A DNA stretch of 64,000 nucleotides from VXPQ01 sp965248175 (GTDB lineage: Bacteria; Bacteroidota; Rhodothermia; Rhodothermales; VXPQ01), in NCBI GenBank assembly GCA_965248175.1, contig OZ252093.1, forward strand, positions 1,426,001 to 1,490,000. Reading direction: 5' to 3'. The translations under genes and the position numbers were made by a program. Positions 7,526 through 13,995 of this stretch are shown here, one piece after another. Each line of letters opens with the position of its first letter. Position 1 is the first letter of the stretch. The notes beneath the pieces were generated by a model. That model did not search any database. It had not been told where the DNA came from and saw only the letters and a list, made by a program, of their open reading frames with translations.

Positions 7526-7819
7526 CTACCCGAGAGGGGGGCTGTCTGCACCGAAAAGCCGTCCTTCGATCCGACCTAACCGGGAGTTGATTGCGCTGAT
7601 GTCCTGATGCAGGACCTTGCGGAGGCCTTGCATGTCCTGGTGCAGATCCTTGCGGAGGCCTTGCATGTCCTGGTGCAGATCCTTGCGGAGGTCTTGGATA
7701 TCCTTGTTCAGGTCCTTGCGGATATGCAATGTACTGTACAGCAAAAAGCCCAGAATAACGGGCAACGACAGGGAAGCCATTGCTACGATAGCGGACGTGA
7801 TGGTTTCGGACAGGTTCAT
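7526..7819 (-). CDS. Small membrane-anchored coiled-coil protein, copy A
   Basis: A 97-residue protein with one hydrophobic N-terminal segment (about residues 8-28, ending in LLYSTLH), followed by a charged helix made of 11-residue units of the type QDMQGLRKDLH, and a conserved tail (SAINSRLGRIEGRLFG). The unit is encoded by a 33-bp tandem repeat. I do not recognise a named family. It is probably a bitopic membrane protein with a cytoplasmic or periplasmic hendecad coiled coil. The ATG at 7819 gives the natural start; an in-frame TTG lies five codons upstream. A second copy at 10013-10273 lacks one 11-residue unit. Both copies stand divergently upstream of hipB sequences, so it may belong to that cassette. 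Confidence 0.6.
   Translation of the reverse strand: MNLSETITSAIVAMASLSLPVILGFLLYSTLHIRKDLNKDIQDLRKDLHQDMQGLRKDLHQDMQGLRKVLHQDISAINSRLGRIEGRLFGADSPPLG
7615..7713. repeat. 33-bp tandem repeat (three units) in copy A of the small coiled-coil gene
   Basis: Three consecutive 33-bp units start at 7615, 7648 and 7681, each opening with CCTTGCGGAGG; the first two are identical apart from their edges. The paralogue has only two units (10102 and 10135). Confidence 0.85.
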
Positions 7820-8386
7820 AATAGCTTCCTGCAACGAGGTTGGAAATTTGTATGTCGGTATCGACGGGCCGCTATGCGAAATATACAGGATAGGAGCAGG
7901 TCTGTTCGGGAGGGGCGCGTAAAAATTCGGGGATTATATACGAAAGTCGGCAGGCCCGGATTACTTCCGGGGCTTGCGTAATGACGGATCGGGTCTGCGC
8001 GCCGGAGCCGCTTGCCATCCATGCCTTTTGCCGGTCGATCCACTTGCTGCACCGCGTCAAGGGTGCGTGCAATGTTTTGTCCGCGAGCCGGGATGCAGCC
8101 GTCGCCCGATCATGGATTCCAAGGGCGTCCGGTACTTTAGACGCCGTGTGCGGCCGGATATAACCTTTTCGCAAAAACGAATATGCGGCGCAGGAGCGCT
8201 GCTTGACTATGGTCTGACTCCGACGTTCGCTGCCGGCCTGTACTCCGACCCCGTGGGGATGCACCCGGTACGGGTTCCATCCCGGATTCTACTCTATCTC
8301 TGACTCCGCGCATTTGGGAAAAACGCTGCCTTCCGGCATCCACTGCGATTCGGGAGGGAACCGCGTTGCGATTCCGTGTTTCATCC
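7820..8386. other. Long spacer between the small coiled-coil gene and hipB
   Basis: No convincing protein gene is seen in this stretch. Its left 350 bp is conserved in the second copy (10274-10598) with scattered substitutions and several indels that do not respect any reading frame. This suggests a regulatory region or an untranslated RNA rather than a CDS. Confidence 0.5.
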
Positions 8387-8417
8387 TTGTTCGTTCTCTT
8401 GAAATGTCTTATATTAT
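8387..8417 (+). promoter_or_regulatory. Candidate hipBA promoter (TTG-N20-TATATTAT)
   Basis: TTG at 8387-8389 and TATATTAT at 8410-8417 are 20 bp apart, fitting the Bacteroidota -33/-7 promoter pattern. The downstream box lies inside the left half of the inverted repeat at 8405-8453. Confidence 0.5.
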
Positions 8418-8453
8418 AATCAATTAATTCTTTTAAGATCATTATATGAGACA
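8405..8453. promoter_or_regulatory. Inverted repeat, probable HipB operator
   Basis: Two 17-bp arms (8405-8421 and 8437-8453) match in inverted orientation at 14 of 17 positions, with TGTCT at the outer edge of each arm, and are separated by 15 bp of AT-rich DNA. The right arm ends 3 bp before the hipB ATG and the left arm covers the -7 box. This is what an autorepression site for a HipB-HipA complex would look like. Confidence 0.65.
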
Positions 8454-8456
8454 TAT

Positions 8457-8789
8457 ATGAAATCCGCCGCGAACCATACCTTGCCGCGCGCAGCCCGGGG
8501 AAGCCTTGCCAAACTCGGCGAGGACATCGCCGTGGCCCGCAAGAAACGCCGCATCTCGACCGTTTCCATGGCGGAGCGCGCCTTCATCAGCCGGGGCACG
8601 CTCTACAAGGTGGAACGGGGCGATCCGACGGTTTCCATCGGCATTTACGCCACAGTGCTTGCCCTTCTCGGATTCGCCGAGGGACTCGGAAACGTGGCCG
8701 ACCGCCGGGACGACATCCTCGGACTGGATATCGAAGAAGACCGCTTGCCCAGGAGGATCATGTCCTCCAGACGCGAGAAACGCCCATGA
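8457..8789 (+). CDS. hipB: HipB-like XRE-family antitoxin
   Basis: A 110-residue DNA-binding antitoxin. A helix-turn-helix of Cro/C1 type spans about residues 18-73 (LAKLGEDIAVARKKRR, then MAERAFISRGTLYKVERG as recognition helix region, then GIYATVLALLG). The C-terminal tail is basic and probably contacts HipA. It would neutralise the HipA kinase and repress its own promoter at the inverted repeat just upstream. It overlaps hipA by 4 bp (ATGA at 8786), so the pair is translationally coupled. A 50-bp remnant of this gene recurs at 10597-10646. Confidence 0.85.
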   Translation: MKSAANHTLPRAARGSLAKLGEDIAVARKKRRISTVSMAERAFISRGTLYKVERGDPTVSIGIYATVLALLGFAEGLGNVADRRDDILGLDIEEDRLPRRIMSSRREKRP

Positions 8790-10003
8790 ATGACCTGATC
8801 GAAGTGCATATCGACTGTGGCGGCGGTACATGCCTGGTAGGGCGGTGCCGCTATTTCGCCAGGCGAAGCAGGCAAAGTTCGGTGTTCGAATACGCAAACG
8901 AATGGCTGGACCGCCCGGACGCTTTCGCCATCGACCCGGCGAATCTGCCGCTGAAAACCGGCCCGTTTTATACTTCGTCGGAAAAATCGGCGCTGCCGGG
9001 CGCCCTGCGCGATACTGCGCCTGACCGCTGGGGTCGACTGCTTGTCCAGCGGGCCCTTCGCAAGCACGGGCAAGTGCGCACCCTGTCGGAAATCGACTAT
9101 CTGCTTGCCATGACAGACCGGACGCGCACAGGCGCTCTACGCTACCAGCGCGAGGGAGAAGACCTTTTCGGTCATGACACAGTTGCCTGGCGCGTGCCGC
9201 CCATTGTCCGGTTGTCGGTGCTTCTGAACGCTGCCGACGCCATCCACAGCGGCACCGAAGTGGCGGAAGATCTGAGGTTATTGCTATATGAGGGATCGCC
9301 CCTCGGTGGCGCACGCCCCAAATCGGTGGTAGAGGACAAGGACGGCTCTCTGTCCATCGCAAAGTTTCCCAAGCCCGACGACATGCGCAGCATCCCGCAT
9401 GGGGAAGTGCTGGCTATGACGCTGGCCCGCAAGGCCGGACTGAGAGTTTCTGACGCTCGCCTGGAGGATGTCGCCGGTCGGTCGGTTGCGCTCATACAAC
9501 GGTTTGATCGACGCGGCCGCCGCCGCATTCCGTTTCTGTCGGCAATGAGTCTGTTGGGGCTTCATGACGGCGACATAGCCACATACATCGATATTGCCGA
9601 GTGTATTCGCACCTGGTCCAGTGCTCCAACCGAAGATCTGCATGAACTGTGGCGGCGGATCGTATTCAACATATTGGTCGGCAATCTCGACGATCATTTG
9701 CGCAATCACGGGTTCCTGTATGACAGGGAAGGCGCATGGCGTCTGGCGCCGGCCTATGACCTCAATCCGGTGCCGCTCGAGGAAAAAGCGCGGGAACTGA
9801 CTACCTGGATTTCCGAGGAAGGTCCGGAAGCCGATCTGGATCAGGCGCGCAGGGCTGCGCCGTATTTCGCATTGAAGAGCGACCGGGCGGATTCGATCAT
9901 TGCCGAGATGTCGGCAGCCCTGAAAGATTGGCGAAAGACCGCACGGCAATTAGGAATGAGCACGGCGGACATCGCTGCGTATGCCTCGGCGTTTGGGGAA
10001 TGA
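8786..10003 (+). CDS. hipA: HipA-family serine/threonine kinase toxin
   Basis: A 405-residue protein with the HipA architecture: N-terminal HipA_N-like region (RWGRLLVQRALRK at about 81-93), a Gly-rich loop SPLGGARPKS (171-180), Lys193 in AKF for ATP binding, the catalytic loop GNLDDHLRNHGF (299-310; N300, D302, H304, N307), and the metal-binding AYD (323-325) in APAYDLNP. All key residues are present, so kinase activity is likely. In characterised HipA proteins the target is a tRNA synthetase such as GltX; the target here is unknown. Expressed from the hipB promoter through an ATGA overlap. Confidence 0.9.
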   Translation: MNDLIEVHIDCGGGTCLVGRCRYFARRSRQSSVFEYANEWLDRPDAFAIDPANLPLKTGPFYTSSEKSALPGALRDTAPDRWGRLLVQRALRKHGQVRTLSEIDYLLAMTDRTRTGALRYQREGEDLFGHDTVAWRVPPIVRLSVLLNAADAIHSGTEVAEDLRLLLYEGSPLGGARPKSVVEDKDGSLSIAKFPKPDDMRSIPHGEVLAMTLARKAGLRVSDARLEDVAGRSVALIQRFDRRGRRRIPFLSAMSLLGLHDGDIATYIDIAECIRTWSSAPTEDLHELWRRIVFNILVGNLDDHLRNHGFLYDREGAWRLAPAYDLNPVPLEEKARELTTWISEEGPEADLDQARRAAPYFALKSDRADSIIAEMSAALKDWRKTARQLGMSTADIAAYASAFGE

Positions 10004-10012
10004 GGAGGAGAA

Positions 10013-10273
10013 CTACCCGAAAGAGGAGCTATCTGCGCCGAAAAGCCGCCCTTCGATTCGGCCTAACCGGGAGTTGATTGCGCTGATGTCCTCGTGCAGG
10101 TCCTTGCGGAGGCCTTGCATGTCCTTGTTAAGATCCTTGCGGAGGTCTTGAATGTCCTTGTTCAGGTCCTTGCGGATATGCAATGTGCTGTACAGCAAAA
10201 AGCCCAGGATAACAGGCAACGACAGGGAAGCTATTGCTACGATAGCGGACGTGATGGTTTCGGACAGGTTCAT
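10013..10273 (-). CDS. Small membrane-anchored coiled-coil protein, copy B
   Basis: An 86-residue paralogue of the protein at 7526-7819. The start MNLSETITSAIVA, hydrophobic segment and tail (SAINSRLGRIEGRLFGAD) are nearly identical, but it lacks exactly one 11-residue coiled-coil unit. The reading frame has stayed open although the adjacent hipBA copy is gone, which hints that the protein is either retained by selection or recently duplicated. Function unknown. Confidence 0.55.
   Translation of the reverse strand: MNLSETITSAIVAIASLSLPVILGFLLYSTLHIRKDLNKDIQDLRKDLNKDMQGLRKDLHEDISAINSRLGRIEGRLFGADSSSFG
10102..10167. repeat. 33-bp tandem repeat (two units) in copy B
   Basis: Two 33-bp units at 10102 and 10135 correspond to the three-unit array in copy A. 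Confidence 0.8.
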
Positions 10274-10651
10274 AATAGCTTCCTGCAACGAGGTTGGAAA
10301 TTTGCATGTCGGTATCGACCGGCCGCTATGCGAAATATACGGGATAGGAGCAGGTCTGTTCGGGAGGGCGCGCAAATTTTTGCATTTTCCGACATGCAAT
10401 CAGGTCTACGTACCGGAGCCGCTTGCCATCCATGCCTTTTGCCGGTTGATCCACTTGCAGCACCGTATCAAGGGTGCGTGCAATGTTTCGTCCGCGAGCC
10501 AGGATGCACCCGTTGGTCGATCACGGATTTCAAGGGGTCCGGTACTTTAGACGCCGTGTTTGCCCGGATATAACTTTTCTTCAAAAACAAATATGCACCA
10601 CATCTCGACCGTCTCCATGGCGAAGCACGCCTTCATCAGCCGGGGGGGTGA
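10274..10651. pseudogene. Decayed spacer and hipB remnant of duplication unit B
   Basis: 10274-10596 is the conserved spacer; 10597-10646 is about 90% identical to the codons for HipB residues near ISTVSMAERAFISRG, but the frame stops soon after. No promoter or start codon is left. No other gene is seen here. Confidence 0.7.
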
Positions 10652-10780
10652 TTAGTTCACTTCCGCTTTGGCCGCTTCTTCCATTTGCATCGCCGCTTCC
10701 AGTGCTACTGCTTCCCGGTGCAGTACACCTGCGGAAAAGAGAAAAACGAAAACAGCAATTGCTATCAACGACCGTTTCAT
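10652..10780 (-). CDS. Possible small exported peptide
   Basis: A 42-residue open frame starting MKRSLIAIAVFVFLFSAG has a basic start and a hydrophobic core typical of a signal peptide or single membrane helix, followed by a short acidic/alanine-rich tail (EAAMQMEEAAKAEVN). No family recognised. It sits in a region of gene debris, so it may be a chance frame. Confidence 0.3.
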   Translation of the reverse strand: MKRSLIAIAVFVFLFSAGVLHREAVALEAAMQMEEAAKAEVN

Positions 10781-10818
10781 GTTCATGGTACAGGAAGAAT
10801 CCATGTGATCAGGCATTA

Positions 10819-10968
10819 ATGATTCGTACCGGGTTGGCATATGTCCATTCCTTCCCAGGGGTTGACGGTTGCAACGTCGAGACCGTTGAAGTCCCCCACG
10901 TTTCGTGTTGCAATGGCGAGGTCATGAGCCCTCGCAGTTCCCGCAATCAGCGCATCGCTGAGGTGCAG
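10819..10968 (-). pseudogene. C-terminal remnant of a VapC/FitB-type PIN toxin
   Basis: About 50 residues match the end of PIN-domain toxins: SDALIAGTARAHDLAIATRN followed by VGDFNGLDVATVNPWE, carrying the third and fourth acidic active-site positions (D of SDALIA and D of VGDF). The N-terminal half with the first Asp and Glu is missing; the break falls a few bases from the sigma-gene fragment starting at 10975. It belongs to a different subgroup from the intact VapC at 11386. Confidence 0.7.
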
Positions 10969-10974
10969 GACACA

Positions 10975-11053
10975 CCCGCATCTTTCAGGATTTCCCGATT
11001 TGTCCGGAAACCGTCCCATAGACGCCGCACTTGTCAGGTAAGTGCGGGACGGT
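10975..11053 (+). repeat. Direct repeat A: copy of the 5' end of the ECF sigma gene
   Basis: About 78 bp matches 11874-11952, the start region of the downstream sigma factor gene, with roughly nine substitutions and no indel. This copy meets an in-frame TAA after DAALVR, so it is a dead fragment. The two copies bracket the vapBC module. Confidence 0.8.
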
Positions 11054-11096
11054 GGCCGTTAGCGCTGGCGCGGGTATGGCGCAGTGTAGATATTTC

Positions 11097-11127
11097 TTGA
11101 TTTGAAAGCATTATACCCTTATATTTC
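11097..11127 (+). promoter_or_regulatory. Candidate vapBC promoter (TTG-N20-TATATTTC)
   Basis: TTG at 11097-11099 and TATATTTC at 11120-11127 with a 20-bp gap, 32 bp before the vapB ATG. Confidence 0.5.
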
Positions 11128-11128
11128 T

Positions 11129-11156
11129 GAATGCAAAACGCATTCAGAGCGCATTC
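11129..11156. promoter_or_regulatory. Probable VapB operator (inverted repeat GAATGC/GCATTC)
   Basis: GAATGC (11129-11134) and GCATTC (11140-11145) form a perfect 6-bp inverted repeat around AAAAC, and a further GCATTC follows at 11151-11156. It lies between the -7 box and the vapB start, suitable for ribbon-helix-helix autorepression. Confidence 0.55.
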
Positions 11157-11158
11157 CC

Positions 11159-11389
11159 ATGAAAGCCCTTACCATACGCAACGTCGATGAGCAAGTGTAT
11201 CAACGCTTGCAGGAAATGGCCAGAGTAAACAAGCGTAGTCTGCAGGCGCAGATCAGGCTGATCCTGGAGCGGGAAGTGCAGCTTGCCGGGAGCAGTCAAC
11301 TCCACCAGGCACAGGAATGGCGCCGGCGCCTGGCCGACAGACCCTGGGGGAATATTGTGGATGATATACGCCGTGAGCGAGAGCGATGA
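11159..11389 (+). CDS. vapB: VapB/FitA-like ribbon-helix-helix antitoxin
   Basis: A 76-residue protein beginning MKALTIRNVDEQVYQRLQEM, the N-terminal strand and helix of FitA/VapB-type Arc-fold DNA-binding antitoxins, followed by NKRSLQAQIRLILEREV and a C-terminal arm (EWRRRLADRPWGNIVDDIRR) that would wrap the toxin active site. It would bind VapC and repress its own promoter. The ATG at 11159 is preferred to the upstream in-frame start at 11102 because homologues begin at MKALTIRN-like sequence and the operator lies between. It overlaps vapC by 4 bp. Confidence 0.85.
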   Translation: MKALTIRNVDEQVYQRLQEMARVNKRSLQAQIRLILEREVQLAGSSQLHQAQEWRRRLADRPWGNIVDDIRRERER

Positions 11390-11787
11390 ATTATGTCGTG
11401 GATACGTCCGCTCTGATCCGGCTCTATATTCCGGATGGGCCTGTGCCTGCGGGGCTGATGGGCGCCTTGCAGAATGCCGAAAGGGGTGACGCCAGCCTGA
11501 TCGCTCCCGAACTCATTCTTGCAGAGAGTGGGCAGGTACTGCACAAAAAGCGGGCGCAGAACTTGCTGTCTGACGCAGAGGTCACAGCCATCCTGGACAG
11601 TATGTTGTATCTGCCCATACGCCTGTTTTCCCATCACGATCTGATCAGGTCCGCTTGCGATCTGGCTATGGAGTGCAATCTGACCGTATATGATGCGCTG
11701 TTCCTGTCTCTGGCGAAACGGCATAGCGCCCTACTCATTACCGCCGATGAAAAACTCCGCCGCGTTGCAGAGGAACTTGATTTGTGA
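11386..11787 (+). CDS. vapC: VapC-type PIN-domain ribonuclease toxin
   Basis: A 133-residue PIN-domain protein. Active-site acids are all present: D6 in VVDTSAL, E47 in ILAESGQ, D103 in TVYDALF, D121 in TADEKL. VapC toxins cleave tRNA or rRNA in a Mg-dependent way; the substrate here is not known. Translationally coupled to vapB through ATGA. The module is bracketed by 78-bp direct repeats of the following sigma gene, suggesting that it arrived as an insertion. Confidence 0.9.
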   Translation: MNYVVDTSALIRLYIPDGPVPAGLMGALQNAERGDASLIAPELILAESGQVLHKKRAQNLLSDAEVTAILDSMLYLPIRLFSHHDLIRSACDLAMECNLTVYDALFLSLAKRHSALLITADEKLRRVAEELDL

Positions 11788-11873
11788 TCGGCGCGCATCT
11801 GCTGCTTCGCAAAACAAGACATGCCTTTCTCCGGTTCTTATCTTCTGTTCGTTATGTCACCTCGCCGTTCCGC

Positions 11874-11952
11874 CCGCATCTTTCAGGATTCCCCGATTTG
11901 TCCAGGAACCGTCTCATAGACGCCGCACTCGTCAGGCAAGCGCGGGACGGCG
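11874..11952 (+). repeat. Direct repeat B: intact 5' end of the ECF sigma gene
   Basis: This is the partner of the fragment at 10975-11053. Here the frame remains open into the sigma factor. Confidence 0.8.
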
Positions 11953-12443
11953 ACGAAGCGGCGTTCGAGACGATCGTCAGGCAGCTTGATCCCATGTTGC
12001 GCGCCTGGTTCGTATCGCGAGTCGGACAGCGGGCCGAGGTGGACGATCTTGTGCAGAACACGCTTCTGCGCCTTCACCGGGGTCTGCCGGACCTGCATGA
12101 CCCGCACCGGTTGGAGGCGTTTGTCATGAAAGCGGCGGTGTTCGAGACCCAGGACTACTACCGGGGGCGTTATGGTTCCAGAGAACGCCTTGCCGGCCCC
12201 GATGCATTATCGAGGTGGAGCGAAACGGCTCCGGATGCGGACGTTCGCATGGACGCCGAGCGAGCCCTGGGTCTCCTGAGCGAGAAGGCCCGCACGATTC
12301 TGGAAATGCGCGAATACGGCTATCGGTATGCGGAAATCGCGCGGTCGCTCGACATGACGGAAGCCGCCGTGAAGATGCAGGTGAAACGAGCGCTCCGCAA
12401 GCTGCGCAAAGTGCTTGGGGAATCTGCCCGGGGGGACGTATAA
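11898..12443 (+). CDS. ECF-type RNA polymerase sigma factor (FecI-like)
   Basis: A sigma-70 factor of about 181 residues if started at the TTG at 11898; the frame is open back to a GTG at 11784 that overlaps vapC. Region 2 is seen as VDDLVQNTLLRLHRGL with the DYYRGRY segment, and region 4 as LSEKARTILEMREYGY plus the helix-turn-helix AEIARSLDMTEAAVKMQVKR. I prefer 11898 because both copies of the direct repeat keep it and typical ECF factors start close to LVRQARDGDEAAFE. It should direct transcription of the downstream TonB-dependent receptor, and its activity should be controlled by the FecR-like protein that follows by about 100 bp. Confidence 0.85.
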   Translation: MSRNRLIDAALVRQARDGDEAAFETIVRQLDPMLRAWFVSRVGQRAEVDDLVQNTLLRLHRGLPDLHDPHRLEAFVMKAAVFETQDYYRGRYGSRERLAGPDALSRWSETAPDADVRMDAERALGLLSEKARTILEMREYGYRYAEIARSLDMTEAAVKMQVKRALRKLRKVLGESARGDV

Positions 12444-12543
12444 TTCGCCGTATACCTTTTTCTTTTGGACGGGGCGTTACTTTTTCGGTCTCCACAGCGG
12501 CTTAACAAAATGTCAACGCACCGCTCTATGCCCGGATGTTTTC

Positions 12544-13797
12544 GTGCCTGCACCGTTTGAACATATTGATGCGATCGCCTTGTGCCGCGACCTGACTCCG
12601 GAGCGGGCCATGGAACTGCAAGATATCCTGGCTTCCGATCCTGCTGCCGCTGTGCTCCTCCGGGAGTGGTGCGCCCTACGCGCGTCGCTGGTTCGCGAGA
12701 TGGGAGAAGCCCTGGCGGACTCGGAACGTTTTGTTCTATTCGTGCTGCACGAGTACGGGCGAGCGGATGCGTTGACCGATTCCGAACGGGTGCGCGTCGA
12801 AGAGATTGCTCCTGCATTTCGGAAAATTATTGCAGATAGCCCCGGACTGGCGGCTATAGCAGGCGACATTCGCCGCGACATGCAGGATTTCGAGGCGCAC
12901 TGGGCAGCGTGGTTTGCAGAGGCATCCGTTGAGGAAGCGCCTGCTTCGCCGCGCGTATCTTCTTCCCGCTCTATCCGACCTGCCCGCAGGGACCGCATCC
13001 CCGCGCGGACCTCTCGAAGAGTTCCGGCGCAAGCACCTTCTTCCAGACGCCGCGTTTTGCAGGCAGGGGTCGGCGTGGCTGCCGCAGCCGTTCTCGCAAC
13101 GCTTGTGTTTTTCCTGTTGCCGGTGTCTCCGGACACGGTGACTGTCCAGACCGCAAGCGCCGAAGTGCGTACGGTCGAGTTGCCCGACGGCTCCAGCGTA
13201 CGCCTGCTGGGCGATTCACGCCTGACCTGGCCGTCCGGTGCGATGGACGAAGACGGGGGCCGCCGCGTCGAATTCGAGGGGCACGGCTTTTTCGACATTG
13301 TCCCGAGCGCCGAGCGTTTTCTGCTCGTTACGCCGGATGCACAGGTGACGGTCCTGGGTACGTCCTTCGGCGCGCGTACCGCCGATGATGGAACGGAAGT
13401 CGTTCTGGTCGAGGGGAGTCTACGCATGAGCGCCCGTCAGGCCCCGGAAAGGGCCGTCATGCTTGCTCCTGGTCAGATGAGCCGTATGACATCGGCCGGC
13501 GTTCCTTCCGAACCCGTATCCGTGCAAGTCCACGAACACCTTACATGGACGGGCCTGTTCGTTTTCCATGCCACGTCGGTGCGCGACATTCTTCCCATGC
13601 TTTCCGGGCACTACGGGGTCGATATTTCGGCGGATGAAACGCTGCTCGACGAGCGGGTGACCGGCCGGTTTGCGCAGGAAGAATCGCTTGCCGGAACGCT
13701 GGACATCGTAGCGCTGGCAATAGGCGCCGCCGTCGAACCGGACAAAGCCGAATCCGAAGCCGGCAGCGAGGGATATCACCTCACTCCCTTGCGCTGA
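12544..13797 (+). CDS. FecR-family anti-sigma/sigma regulator with DUF4974
   Basis: A membrane-spanning regulator of about 417 residues. The N-terminal cytoplasmic part (about 1-165) would bind the ECF sigma factor; one TM helix follows (VGVAAAAVLATLVFFLLPV). The periplasmic FecR domain contains VRTVELPDGSSVRLLGDSRL and VLGTSFGAR, and a C-terminal STN-like DUF4974 reads VRDILPMLSGHYGVDIS. It passes the signal from the outer-membrane receptor to the sigma factor. The start is uncertain: no ATG is near, and the GTG at 12544 is chosen because it clears the upstream gene and precedes the first folded-looking segment. Confidence 0.82.
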   Translation: MPAPFEHIDAIALCRDLTPERAMELQDILASDPAAAVLLREWCALRASLVREMGEALADSERFVLFVLHEYGRADALTDSERVRVEEIAPAFRKIIADSPGLAAIAGDIRRDMQDFEAHWAAWFAEASVEEAPASPRVSSSRSIRPARRDRIPARTSRRVPAQAPSSRRRVLQAGVGVAAAAVLATLVFFLLPVSPDTVTVQTASAEVRTVELPDGSSVRLLGDSRLTWPSGAMDEDGGRRVEFEGHGFFDIVPSAERFLLVTPDAQVTVLGTSFGARTADDGTEVVLVEGSLRMSARQAPERAVMLAPGQMSRMTSAGVPSEPVSVQVHEHLTWTGLFVFHATSVRDILPMLSGHYGVDISADETLLDERVTGRFAQEESLAGTLDIVALAIGAAVEPDKAESEAGSEGYHLTPLR

Positions 13798-13995
13798 CGT
13801 GCAACCAGGGTGCTCTTCACCACGCCGGGAGGCAGCGTCGCATACGTCGGATTAGCTTGCACCGATCCCGGAGCGGCGGCATCGCTGTGGTCGTGTGCGT
13901 AGGCAATACCCACCATCCGAGAGAGCAGTATATCCGCCTTTTCTCCGCCGCCCGCTCTGGTCTGCGAGATTCCGCGTTGTTTTGTCGAAAGCGGC

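Larger units (their letters stand above)
7519..10003. repeat. Tandem duplication unit A: small coiled-coil gene, spacer, hipBA
   Basis: Sequence from about 7519 recurs from about 10007: the small gene, the spacer containing conserved blocks (7834-7920, 8000-8186), and the start of hipB. Unit A is complete and ends at the hipA stop. The offset between copies is about 2,488 bp at the left edge. Confidence 0.8.
10007..10646. repeat. Tandem duplication unit B (decayed): small coiled-coil gene, shortened spacer, hipB remnant
   Basis: Begins 4 bp after the hipA stop. It repeats the small gene, then the spacer, but about 360 bp equivalent to 8187-8546 is missing, removing the promoter, operator and hipB start. 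It ends after about 50 bp of hipB sequence at a GGGGGGG run (10642-10648). hipA is absent from this copy. Confidence 0.8.

Noticed and set aside
7872..8264. 130-codon minus-strand frame in the hipB upstream spacer
   Set aside because: The corresponding region of copy B is interrupted by stops and indels, and there is no family match or plausible start context.
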